Shown here one piece after another: positions 1 through 7,900 of a stretch of DNA of 37,227 nt. A model generated the notes under the pieces. It was not told the DNA's origin. It was given only the letters and a program-made list of their open reading frames with translations, and did not search any database. The stretch's first letter is position 1, and the number at the start of each line of letters is the position of its first letter. Source of the stretch: Bacteroidales bacterium (GTDB lineage Bacteria > Bacteroidota > Bacteroidia > Bacteroidales > Marinilabiliaceae); contig QKJP01000027.1 in NCBI GenBank assembly GCA_003249255.1, positions 1 through 37,227 on the forward strand, in the 5' to 3' direction. The translations under genes were made by a program, and so were the position numbers.

Positions 1-143
1 TGTACTGAATAGAATACAGGAACACAAAGCCAATAAACTTCTGGAATTACTCCCTCAAAATTGGACGCCGGTAAAGACTCTAACTTAGGCAAAGATAGGT
101 CACCTTGCAATAGTATGAAATGTGTACTTTACCGAACGCTTAC
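1..143 (+). mobile_element. Right end of an IS66-family insertion sequence inserted in nirB
   Basis: The DNA from the left edge to about base 143 holds the end of an IS66-like transposase. On the minus strand it starts with GTAAGCGTTCGG, and IS66-family terminal repeats begin with GTAA, commonly GTAAGCG. The nirB reading frame stops being NirB exactly there: homology runs to K-E-A-V-V at 146-160, and the next codons (ATG, TAA) are made wholly or partly from IS sequence. The other IS end and the target duplication are outside the window. Confidence 0.7.
2..88 (+). pseudogene. IS66-family transposase, C-terminal end only (cut by window edge)
   Basis: The second plus-strand frame is open from base 2 to a TAG at 86-88 and gives a 28-residue tail. 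It contains RIQEHKANKLLELLPQNW, which resembles the conserved end of IS66 TnpC transposases (a run of the type RI.DH..N.L.ELLP..W). Only this tail is inside the window, so whether the full transposase is intact cannot be judged. Its stop lies 55 bases from a GTAAGCG-type terminus at 137-143, as expected for the transposase end of such an element. Family assignment is from recall of the motif. Confidence 0.75.
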
Positions 144-616
144 ATAACCACCGCCTCTTTTTTGTCTTTGATATACGCTTTAATGTTATCCAAATCTTCG
201 ATGGTACGGTAAACAAACACACCGGTTTTATCGATACCCGGTACCGGAGGAACAAAGGCCGAAGAACCGGTAGCAAGAACCAAATATTCGTAGTTGATTT
301 CTACCTCCTGTGAGCTAATCACTTTCTTTTCCTCCCGGTTAATGTCTACCACTGGGTCACCGGTTAGCAGAATGATGTTGTTTTCTTCGTACCAGGCGCG
401 AGGAGCCATTTTAAGGTCGTGAACAGCTGTTCCGGTATAGTAATCGGTTAAATGCACTCGATCGTAGGCAGCCCAAGGTTCTTCACCAAAAACTACCAGG
501 TTATATTTTTCGCCTAAGTTGTTGTCAACAAATTTCTCACAGAATTTGTAGCCGGTCATACCGTTACCTACTACTACGATGGTTGGGAGAGATGATTTTA
601 GTTCTATGCTTTTCAT
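140..616 (-). pseudogene. nirB: Nitrite reductase large subunit NirB, N-terminal fragment truncated by IS
   Basis: The 158-residue product begins with an FAD-binding fold (VVVGNGMTGYKFCEKF, about residues 13-28), continues with the EPWAAYDRVHLTDYYTG segment typical of NirB, and reaches YEYLVLATGSSAFVPPVPG and a VYRTIEDLD stretch. NirB would continue with a second glycine-rich nucleotide motif (VV.GGGLLGLE), but the frame ends at KEAVVM-stop where the IS66-type terminus begins. Full NirB is about 830 residues, so the BFD, ferredoxin-like and siroheme domains are missing here and would lie beyond the IS if still present. It is the last gene of the nitrate cluster. With an intact partner it would reduce nitrite to ammonium using NAD(P)H. 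This fragment cannot do so. Confidence 0.85.
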
Positions 617-630
617 GTTGATTGTTTTTT

Positions 631-667
631 TAGCTTCTAGCTGCTGGCTGTTAGCTTCTAGCTGTTT
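631..667. repeat. AGCTAG-type interspersed repeat, copy 1
   Basis: Contains TAGCTTCTAGCTG twice around a GCTGGCTGT core, in the spacer directly upstream of nirB. It belongs with the copies at 808, 907, 980, 1474, 3117, 3213 and 8424. Confidence 0.75.
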
Positions 668-807
668 CGTTCTTATTGATCGTTTATTTCGATGTTTGAA
701 ATATCACATAATCTATTCGAAACAATTTCAGCTGATTGCCATATGCCGGCAGCTCAATATTTTATTATTTTTCTTTTTACCACTTAAACTTTTTCAATTG
801 GAGATGA

Positions 808-845
808 ACAGCTAGCAGCTATAAGCTAGTAGCTAGCAGCTTCTA
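808..845. repeat. AGCTAG-type interspersed repeat, copy 2
   Basis: Contains ACAGCTAGCAGCTATAAG followed by CTAGTAGCTAGCAGCTTC. Same family as copy 3, with which it shares the string AGCTAGTAGCTAGCAGCTT. Confidence 0.75.
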
Positions 846-906
846 CTCGAATTGTTCATAAATTATGTTTCTTTTCTATAGCAAAGATTCGTTTTGATTA
901 AAATAA

Positions 907-927
907 ACAGCTAGTAGCTAGCAGCTT
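907..927. repeat. AGCTAG-type interspersed repeat, copy 3
   Basis: ACAGCTAGTAGCTAGCAGCT followed by a T run, nearly identical to part of copy 2. Confidence 0.75.
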
Positions 928-979
928 TTTTTAAAAACTTTCTTTTATTATCTCTTAAAATCTTTCCGGTTGATTAGTT

Positions 980-1000
980 TAGCTAGTGGCTAGTAGTTTT
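980..1000. repeat. AGCTAG-type repeat, copy 4, overlapping the 3' end of moaE
   Basis: TAGCTAGTGGCTAGTAGTTT. The CTA at 983-985 is the reverse complement of the moaE stop TAG, and the repeat supplies the last few MoaE codons (T-T-S-H). Confidence 0.7.
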
Positions 1001-1423
1001 GCCATGATGGTTACACTCGCAATTACTTCCCCAATCGTGCGAGCCATCTTTGTATACCTCTTTTTTCCAGATAGGAACCTCAGCTTTTACGCGATCGATG
1101 ATGTAGCGATTGGCAGCATAGGCATCCTTACGATGTGCACTAGAGGTGATTACGACCACTGCACATGCTGAAATTTCTAATTTTCCCACTCGATGGATAC
1201 AAGTCACTCCGTTGAGTGGCCATTTTTCCTGAGCTTCTTTTAGTATCGCTTCGAAAACCGGCGTGGCCATCGCTTCGTGTGCCTCATACTCCAGGTAATC
1301 TACTTCCTTGCCTTTGTTTAACCCCCGCACTTCGCCACTAAATAAAACCATTGCTCCACTGTGTGGATGATGACTTTGAGCGAATAACTCGGGGATGTTT
1401 ATGTTGGTTGATGTGATATACAT
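983..1423 (-). CDS. moaE: Molybdopterin synthase catalytic subunit MoaE
   Basis: A 146-residue protein of normal MoaE length. It carries VLFSGEVRG near residue 27, LEYEAHEAMA near 44, HRVGKLEI near 78 and HRKDAYAANRYIIDRVKAEVPIWKKE near 97-122; the last stretch includes the active-site lysines of the family. With MoaD it forms the heterotetramer that inserts two sulfurs into cPMP to make molybdopterin, the cofactor the nitrate reductase of this cluster needs. The C-terminal tail is rich in Cys and His, and its last residues come from an intergenic repeat that has run into the gene. The ATG at 1421-1423 is the natural start and a different repeat begins about 10 bases upstream. It lies downstream of moaD. 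Confidence 0.93.
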   Translation of the reverse strand: MYITSTNINIPELFAQSHHPHSGAMVLFSGEVRGLNKGKEVDYLEYEAHEAMATPVFEAILKEAQEKWPLNGVTCIHRVGKLEISACAVVVITSSAHRKDAYAANRYIIDRVKAEVPIWKKEVYKDGSHDWGSNCECNHHGKTTSH

Positions 1424-1433
1424 ATTTTGTTTT

Positions 1434-1464
1434 AGTTCGAAGTTCGGAGCACGAAGTCCGAAGT
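1434..1464. repeat. GTTCGAAGTCCGAAG-type repeat, copy 1
   Basis: AGTTCGAAGTTCGGAGCACG then AAGTCCGAAGT, a run of imperfect TTCGAAG/TCCGAAG units just upstream of the moaE start. Related runs are at 1862-1894 and 8531-8561. Confidence 0.7.
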
Positions 1465-1473
1465 GTTGTTTTA

Positions 1474-1507
1474 AGCTTCTAGTCGCTAGCTTTTAGCCTC
1501 TGGCTTT
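1474..1507. repeat. AGCTAG-type interspersed repeat, copy 5
   Basis: AGCTTCTAGTCGCTAGC then TTTTAGCCTCTGGCTTT, in the moaD-moaE spacer. Confidence 0.65.
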
Positions 1508-1567
1508 ATCTTTCAAATTGTTAGTTTTTTACTGTAGAAGAAAAGCTCTCTTGATTTAAATTATCAT

Positions 1568-1599
1568 ACTTCTGCCTTATCCCTTCTGTCTTCTGCCTG
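1568..1599. repeat. CTTCTGCCT-type repeat, copy 1
   Basis: ACTTCTGCCTTATCCCTTCT then GTCTTCTGCCTG. It ends a few bases from the moaD stop codon. In the direction of transcription it reads as GGCAGAAG units. Matching copies lie at 2038 and 4866. Confidence 0.75.
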
Positions 1600-1602
1600 T
1601 TT

Positions 1603-1848
1603 TTACCCTCCACTATACGGCGGCAACAACGCCAATTCGTGAATCTCGCTAATTAAGAAATCTTCCCGACTGATGGCTCCATTAATGGCAATGGCGCATT
1701 TGCTGATTAGTTCTTCTGCATCGGGTTGAAGACTGATTAACTCGGCAATTACTTCCGAGAGTTTTTTTATCGTATACACCGGTAGGATGGTCTCTGCATC
1801 AAAGAAATCCTTCAAGCCTCCATACATATCTATTTTGATGCTGTTCAT
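1603..1848 (-). CDS. moaD: Molybdopterin synthase sulfur carrier subunit MoaD
   Basis: An 81-residue ubiquitin-fold protein ending in PPYSGG-stop. The C-terminal Gly-Gly is adenylated and converted to a thiocarboxylate that donates sulfur to MoaE during molybdopterin synthesis. The hydrophobic ELALLPPYSGG ending and AIAINGAISREDF (about residues 51-63) fit the MoaD/ThiS family, as does the size. The start ATG at 1846-1848 gives a compact full-length protein. The gene sits between moaA and moaE on the same strand, with repeat-filled spacers on both sides. No moaC, moeB or moeA is visible in the window, so these steps must be encoded elsewhere. Confidence 0.93.
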   Translation of the reverse strand: MNSIKIDMYGGLKDFFDAETILPVYTIKKLSEVIAELISLQPDAEELISKCAIAINGAISREDFLISEIHELALLPPYSGG

Positions 1849-1861
1849 ATTTTGTTGTTTT

Positions 1862-1894
1862 AAGTTCGGAGCCCGAAGTTCGAAGTCCGAAGTG
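1862..1894. repeat. GTTCGAAGTCCGAAG-type repeat, copy 2
   Basis: AAGTTCGGAGCCCGAAG then TTCGAAGTCCGAAGTG, beginning about 14 bases upstream of the moaD ATG. Same family as 1434-1464. Confidence 0.7.
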
Positions 1895-2037
1895 GTACTT
1901 TATAATTGATAGTTTCTAACTATAAGGGAATAAACCTTTCAAACGAAATGATCATTCTTTTATCTAACAACAGTTAGTTTTAGGGATTTGATACGTTTGT
2001 AAATCAGTCTTGATACTCTGTACTAGTATCTTTATTT

Positions 2038-2073
2038 ACTTCTGCCTTTTCCCTTCTGCCTACTGCCTTTTTA
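2038..2073. repeat. CTTCTGCCT-type repeat, copy 2
   Basis: ACTTCTGCCTTTTCCCTTCT then GCCTACTGCCTTTTTA, downstream of moaA. Shares the layout of 1568-1599 and 4866-4900 (three CTTCTGCC/TACTGCC units then a T run). Confidence 0.75.
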
Positions 2074-2126
2074 GAGTGCTTTCAAATCGTAATTATTAAT
2101 TAACCATTAATAACTAATCATTAAAA

Positions 2127-3110
2127 TTATCCTCCTATAAATTTCATACTGATACTAGAACCCGTAAACGCTACTTCTTGTTTCTGCGAAAGAGTAGTTT
2201 TTAAAGTGTTATATAACAGTTCCTTTGAGTGCATGTTTTGTAGCATATCCAAGCCCTCGTTAGCGCTTAGACAACCGTATAATTTACCGGTGCTATCCAA
2301 GCGTAATCGATTGCAATCTTTACAGAATGGTGCTGAATGATTAGCGATTATGCCAAAGGTTCCTCCCTGATCCAGTGTCCAGTAATTAGCTGTAGAATTT
2401 GTGGTTCTATCCTGCTTTTTAAAATTGTACCGTTGTGCAATTGTGTTGAGTATCTCATCTTGAGAAACCGTGTATTTGTGTTTGGTTGTGTGATAATCAC
2501 CCATCTCCATAAACTCGATGTAACGCAGTTTAATGTTGTGCTTTCTGCAAAATTCCAGTAGTGGCAGTATTTGGTCTTCGTTTTTACCTTTCATAATCAC
2601 AGCATTGATTTTTACCGGTAATCCCGTTTCACATGCCATAATGATGGTTTCTTTCACTTGATGAGCCTTCGAAATACCGGCCATCTTATTGATAACATCA
2701 TCATCAATTCCATCTAACGAAATGTTTAGCGAATCGATGTTGGCAGCCAATAAGTCGTTGAGTTTTGGAGCTAAATACCAGGCATTAGTTGTTAAGCCTA
2801 CATCAGCAATACCCAATTCTTTACAATGTTGTATTAATTGCATAAGGTGTGGGTTAAGCATGGGTTCACCACCCGTAAAGCGAACTTGTTTTAGTGGTGA
2901 AACTTCATGAATGGCTGATATGCAAGCTTTGTATTCTGTTGCATTCAGCTTCTTGCCCTTAGTCAGACTGAGCTCGTTAGCCGGTCTGTTTAGTTTTCCC
3001 GATAAATGATCGTGCCCCACGCAATAAATGCAATTAAAGTTGCATGCATTGGTTAAGCTTACACGTAGCTTTTCGAATCGGCGGCCGTATTTATCTGTTG
3101 GTGCTTGCAT
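2127..3110 (-). CDS. moaA: GTP 3',8-cyclase MoaA (radical SAM)
   Basis: A 327-residue protein, the usual MoaA length. The radical-SAM motif CX3CX2C is at C23, C27 and C30. The second [4Fe-4S] site near the C terminus is CKDCNRL with a further Cys 13 residues on (KLYGC), the MoaA-specific arrangement that holds GTP. The protein ends in FIGG, matching the conserved Gly-Gly tail. RFTGGEPMLNP (about residues 98-108) is the SAM-binding GGEP motif. It makes the cyclic dinucleotide precursor that MoaC turns into cPMP. MoaC is not in the window. The ATG at 3108-3110 is chosen because the DKYGRRFEKLRVSLT lead-in matches the family's N terminus. Confidence 0.95.
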   Translation of the reverse strand: MQAPTDKYGRRFEKLRVSLTNACNFNCIYCVGHDHLSGKLNRPANELSLTKGKKLNATEYKACISAIHEVSPLKQVRFTGGEPMLNPHLMQLIQHCKELGIADVGLTTNAWYLAPKLNDLLAANIDSLNISLDGIDDDVINKMAGISKAHQVKETIIMACETGLPVKINAVIMKGKNEDQILPLLEFCRKHNIKLRYIEFMEMGDYHTTKHKYTVSQDEILNTIAQRYNFKKQDRTTNSTANYWTLDQGGTFGIIANHSAPFCKDCNRLRLDSTGKLYGCLSANEGLDMLQNMHSKELLYNTLKTTLSQKQEVAFTGSSISMKFIGG

Positions 3111-3116
3111 TGTTCT

Positions 3117-3152
3117 TATAGCTTCTAGCTATTAGCTTCCGGCTTCTAGCTG
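3117..3152. repeat. AGCTAG-type interspersed repeat, copy 6
   Basis: TATAGCTTCTAGCTATTAGC then TTCCGGCTTCTAGCTG, immediately upstream of moaA. Closest to copy 1. Confidence 0.7.
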
Positions 3153-3212
3153 TTTCTTTCAATCTGTTAGTTTTTTTCGTTAACTGAACTTAATTTTCAA
3201 GTTGTAAGTTTG

Positions 3213-3245
3213 GGCTAGTAGCTAATGGCTAGAGGCTAGCAGCTA
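3213..3245. repeat. AGCTAG-type repeat, copy 7, overlapping the 3' end of the rubredoxin gene
   Basis: GGCTAGTAGCTAATGGCTAG then AGGCTAGCAGCTA. The CTA at 3229-3231 is the complement of the stop TAG of the upstream gene, and the repeat encodes its last residues (A-A-S-L). Confidence 0.7.
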
Positions 3246-4719
3246 TATATTTCTTTTCAATTTCTTTCTCTACAAAACTATCCATCGGGCTCTCGCACAA
3301 TTCGCAGCAATAATCTGCCGGAAGTGCACTAAACTCAGTTCCGGGAGCGATGTCTCTTGTGGGTTCCCCTATCATTGGTACGTAAACAGACAAGCAGTTA
3401 CGGCATTCGTGAACTTTTACTTTGGTTGTTTTAGTGGCAATTGGTTTGGTTTGTACTTCTTTTAACTCAGGGAGTGAGGCATAATATTTTTTACTTAGCT
3501 GAATTAGTACGCCGGGCAGTTCGCGATGAGAAACGTCATTGTAATAAGAAAGGTATTCGTTTGTCTCCGGATTAAAATCTTTTGCATACGAAATGCGGTA
3601 GGTTTTAAACAGGTTTAGCCAATTGAAAATTTTTGGAAACCAGTTTTTCTCAATCAGAACCGATGTGAAAGGATCTTCGGGTTTGCCAATGCTAAAAGTC
3701 AGGCCAAAAGTGCGCACATCTACCTTGTCGAATTCCTTAACGATATAACGTTTTAAGTTTAGGGCTTCTTCATCGGCAAAAGGCAAATGCCAATACATCT
3801 CGAAAGAAGAGTGTTGCATATTAATACCAAAGTGGCCGATAAGTTGCTCCCAAAGTAAACGGTCTTTGAGTTGTATGTTTTTCACCAGGAAGCTTTTCCA
3901 CGGGGTGATGCTGATGCGTGCAATGCCGGTTTGCAAACTCAATGCACAAATGTGCTCTATAAAATTGATGGAATAACGGTTGTTTCTCCAGTAGAATCCT
4001 GCCCATAAATCGTTAGAAGCAGCCATTTTATGAATGCCCTCGTAATAAGGAGGAAAATCCGGAATGCGTTTTAATGGTTCAAAATTACTGATGGTATTTA
4101 AGCGCAAATTGTCTGCAACCAGTTGCACCAGCTCGTGACGGTGGTATGCTTTATTATTGGTAATGATGCCCTCTAAAAACTCTGAGATGACAGGTATTTC
4201 TTTTGAGTAGATCAGTTCAGGCCATTCGAACATCCCCCGATAGCTTTCCGGGTCTTTTGATTTTGTGGATCGGATGTATAAATGCCAGTAATGCTCATGG
4301 CCGGAAGCAATGAAATTAAGGTGACCCGAAAAATGAGGAACCAATTTTTGAACCGGATCAACAATGTTGATTTTTATTTTCGGACGGTAATTAAACTGTT
4401 CCAAAATTATTATGTATGCGCCCGAATTAACCCATGAAGTAGACGGAAATACATCGTTTGCTACAAAAGAAGAAACGATGTTTTGTGTTTTTATAGCTGT
4501 TTTGCTTTTCCACTCAAAGTCGATTTTATGATTGTTCAAAAAATCTTCAACCAGCGTTTTTGATTCTATCGAAACATTAAACAAAACATCCTGACGAGAG
4601 CCGAAAGAGACATCACTGTTTCCGGCCAGCTTAGCTGCTTCCGTCAGCTTTAAAAACAAAGCAGGTGTTAAGATGCCTCCTTTGATTAAAATGCGAACTA
4701 TGTGTTGTTTGTCTTTCAT
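3229..4719 (-). CDS. Nitrite/sulfite-reductase-like protein with C-terminal rubredoxin domain
   Basis: A 496-residue protein. Residues 1-430 or so have the half-domain pattern of siroheme nitrite/sulfite reductases (GGILTPALFLKLTEAAKLAG, then SFGSRQDVLFNV near residue 40). The paired cysteines that hold the [4Fe-4S]-siroheme centre are absent: the only cysteine before residue 439 is one in EHICAL. The C terminus is a clear rubredoxin: CRNC at 439-442, PGTEFSALPADY, then CELC at 472-475, able to bind one iron. It sits directly downstream of nasA. My inference is that it is an electron-transfer or docking protein for nitrate or nitrite reduction rather than a nitrite reductase itself. The last four residues come from an intergenic repeat. 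Function is not established from sequence. Confidence 0.85.
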   Translation of the reverse strand: MKDKQHIVRILIKGGILTPALFLKLTEAAKLAGNSDVSFGSRQDVLFNVSIESKTLVEDFLNNHKIDFEWKSKTAIKTQNIVSSFVANDVFPSTSWVNSGAYIIILEQFNYRPKIKINIVDPVQKLVPHFSGHLNFIASGHEHYWHLYIRSTKSKDPESYRGMFEWPELIYSKEIPVISEFLEGIITNNKAYHRHELVQLVADNLRLNTISNFEPLKRIPDFPPYYEGIHKMAASNDLWAGFYWRNNRYSINFIEHICALSLQTGIARISITPWKSFLVKNIQLKDRLLWEQLIGHFGINMQHSSFEMYWHLPFADEEALNLKRYIVKEFDKVDVRTFGLTFSIGKPEDPFTSVLIEKNWFPKIFNWLNLFKTYRISYAKDFNPETNEYLSYYNDVSHRELPGVLIQLSKKYYASLPELKEVQTKPIATKTTKVKVHECRNCLSVYVPMIGEPTRDIAPGTEFSALPADYCCELCESPMDSFVEKEIEKKYIAASL

Positions 4720-4736
4720 CTCGTTGTATTTATTGC

Positions 4737-4817
4737 GCTCCTTCGGAGCTATATTTCATTCTTTCGTAAGATCCATAGGGCGTTGCCCTATGCTAATTTC
4801 TATAAGGCTTTCAGCCT
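4737..4817. repeat. REP-like element of three short-loop hairpins
   Basis: Three perfect hairpins, each with a three-base loop, lie in a row between nasA and the rubredoxin gene: GCTCC-TTC-GGAGC (4737-4749), CATAGGGC-GTT-GCCCTATG (4774-4792) and AGGCT-TTC-AGCCT (4805-4817). None is followed by a clean T run in the direction of transcription, so an interspersed palindromic repeat fits better than a terminator. It could stabilise or process the operon mRNA. Confidence 0.65.
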
Positions 4818-4865
4818 CAAAATAAAAAACTCTGTGCCACCGTGTTTAATACACCTTATGTAAAA

Positions 4866-4900
4866 ACTTCTGCCTTATTACTTCTGCCTACTGCCTTTTT
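4866..4900. repeat. CTTCTGCCT-type repeat, copy 3
   Basis: ACTTCTGCCTTATTACTTCT then GCCTACTGCCTTTTT. It runs into the nasA stop codon (4900-4902). Same layout as 1568 and 2038. Confidence 0.75.
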
Positions 4901-7900
4901 TATGCATCCACCCTCACACTTTTCTCCAAAATCGCTTTCACCTCTGGTTTGCAGCTGCCACAACCTGTTCCGGCTCCTGTTGCCAGGCACAAGCCTTGGA
5001 AATCTGTTTGTCCATTATTGATTGCCTCCAATAAATTACCTTCACCCACGTTGTTACAACTACATACCAATCGACCTTTCGCTGCTTTTACCGGAGCACC
5101 GCTTCGAAGCAGTGTTAAACGCTTTTCAGAAAGCTCTGTACCGTTTTCGATAAGGTCTTTAAACTCGTTAAACTCACTTTTATCGCCCATTAAAACAGCT
5201 CCAACCAAACGATCTTTGTGAATGATACATTTTTTATAATAGCGAACCGATTCGTCGATAAAAAGAATCTCTTCGAATTCTTCCTTATTTGGACGCTGCG
5301 ATAAACCAATGCTGCACAGTTCAACACCGGGGAACTTCAGAATGTTCATTCCCACAGTGCCGTTATATACTTTGCTCTCGTCACCAAATATAGCCGCAGC
5401 CGCCACTGAGGCTTGTTGCTCAGCACCAAGGGTAATGCCGTAAAGGTTACCGTTGTATTCGGCAATCTCACCAATGGCATAAATGTTTGCATCACTGGTT
5501 TGTAAACGTCCATCAACCACTACACCTCGTTTGGTTTCCAGATTACTTTCTTTGGCTAATTCGATATTAGGCACGGTACCAATGGCATAAATAATGGCGT
5601 CGGTAAGAATACTTTGACCACTCTTAAAGATGATTTTATACGAGCTTTTACCCGATACTTCTTTTTTATCGACGGTGCCAATTTCATCATTTAAAAACAG
5701 TCGAATTCCTTTTTCTGAAATCATATCGGCCAACATGCCCGATGATAGCTTGTCCAATTGCTTATCCATTAAGCGTGCATTACGGTGAGCAATGCATACC
5801 TCTTTACCGGCTTCGAGCAGGGAAGAGGCGATCTCTAAACCCAGTAAACCTCCGCCCACCACCAGTACAGATTGTTTGTTGTTCATGTAATTCTTCAGGC
5901 GGTCTGCATCTTCACGACTTCTGATGGAGAAAATACCTTGGTAATCAACCTCAATACCGGTTGGCACATTGGGTCGACTACCGGTGCCCAACACCAATTT
6001 ATCGTAAGCGTGAATGATGCCTTTCGAATCAATCACTGTTTTTTCATCACGGTTTATTTTTACAATCGGATTCCCTGTATGCACCTTGATGTTAAATGCT
6101 TTCATGGCATTGCTATCCATGCGAACCAAGTGATCCCAGCCTTTTTGTCCGGTATAATATTCGGGCAATAATATGCGGTTGTAGAACGGATTCTCTTCTT
6201 TTGAGAAAACCACCATCTCATCGCTTAAGTTTAGTGCTCTGTAATCTTCGATGAACTTACAAGCTCCGGCACCTGCACCCACGATAACAATTTTCTCTTT
6301 CTCTTTTTGATACTTTTTTACTTCAACGGCCGTGAATTTAAAATCCGGTTCTTTAGATCGTGAATCGATGAGGTCTGTGGTTAAGTTATTGGCTCTAACC
6401 ACATCTCTGTTTACTATTTTGCCCCAATGCATAGGCATAAATACCACACCCTTCTTGATGTCGGTAGTAATATTAGCCGTCACTTTTGTACGTCCTTTCT
6501 TGCTAAGTACATCAACGAGCATACCATCTTCGATACCTCTTATCTTGGCATCATCGGGGTGAATCTCCACAAAAGCATTACTGATGTGTTGTTTCAATTT
6601 GCTCACCTTGCCGGTTTTAGTCATGGTGTGCCATTGGTCACGCACGCGCCCGGTGGTTAAAATCAGTGGCAATTCACCTGATGTTGGTTCTGATTTATTC
6701 TCACCTGTAACTGCAAATAATTTTGCTTTTGTATCTGCGGTATAAAATTTATTGTCGGTAAATAAACGTGCCATTCCGTTGGTTTTACCTTCTGGAAATG
6801 GCCACTGAGCAGAGCCTTCTTTTCGTAAATATTCGTAGCTCAGGCCGGTAATATCAATGTTTGTTCCTCTGGTTAAAGCCTTGTGTTCGTTAAAGATGGC
6901 TTCGGTGTTTTTGAAGTCGAAGCCTTTGAAGTTCATGGCTCTAGCAAAGTCTAACAGGATTTGAGTATCCGGTAATGCTTCACCCGGAGCTTCCAATACC
7001 TTTGGCAAATAACTGATTCGTCGATCAGAGTTAGTCATTGTTCCGTCTTTCTCTAACCATCCGGCAGCCGGTAAAATCACATCGGCATAATCGGCTGTGA
7101 TGCTGTTGTTAGAAATGTCTTGCACAATCACCAGCTTGGCTTTCTTTAAAGCTTTCTCGACCATGTTTGAATTGGGCAGACTAACTAACGGGTTTGTACA
7201 AATAATCCAAAGCACTTTTACCTTATCGTCTAAAACAGCTTTAAACATTTCTGTTGCAGTATAACCCGGTTTGTCGGGCAGTGATTCTACTCCCCAAAAA
7301 TCGGCTATTTCTTTGCGGTGTGCAGGATTTGCTAAGTCGCGGTGTGCAGGCAGGAGGTTAGACATACCGCCTACTTCACGTCCGCCCATGGCATTGGGCT
7401 GTCCGGTTAACGAGAAAGGTCCCGATCCGGGTTTTCCAATCTTTCCGGTAATCAGCGATAAGTTTATTAAGGATAAGTTTTTATCAACCCCAACCACACT
7501 CTGGTTTAAGCCCATCGCCCACATGCTGATGAAGCCTTTTGATTCGCCAATGTATTTGGCCGCTAATTGAATGTCTTTTAAAGGTACGCCACACGTTTCT
7601 ACAGCTTCTTGTAAGGAGAAACTATTTAAATGTGCTACCAATTCATCAAAACCATTGGTATACCTGCTAATGAAGTCGATATCTGTGTATCCGCCATCAA
7701 TCAAACACTTTGCGATGGCATTATTTAAGGCAGCATCAGTCCCCGGATTTAATTGTAAATGCAAGTCGGCAACCGAGCAAGTTTGTGTTTTACGCGGATC
7801 GGCAACAATGATTTTAATCTCCGGATGAGCCGTTTTGTGTGCTTCTAAACGGCGGAATAAGATCGGATGACACCATGCCGGATTGGCTCCTGTGATAAAG

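Larger units (their letters stand above)
617..982. other. 366-base intergenic stretch with interspersed repeats
   Basis: No convincing gene is visible between the nirB start and the moaE stop. The stretch holds three copies of the AGCTAG-type repeat (631-667, 808-845, 907-927), and a fourth runs into moaE. The remaining DNA is AT-rich. The short open frame over 579-815 on the plus strand has repeat-derived, low-complexity protein and is not taken as a gene. Confidence 0.6.

Noticed and set aside
579-815. 78-codon plus-strand open frame between nirB and moaE
   Set aside because: Its protein begins inside nirB on the other strand and is then repeat DNA (LASSCWLLASSC), so it is a by-product of the repeats.
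3229-4719. Calling this gene a functional nitrite reductase (nirA)
   Set aside because: The four cysteines for the [4Fe-4S]-siroheme centre are missing, so the assignment would be misleading.
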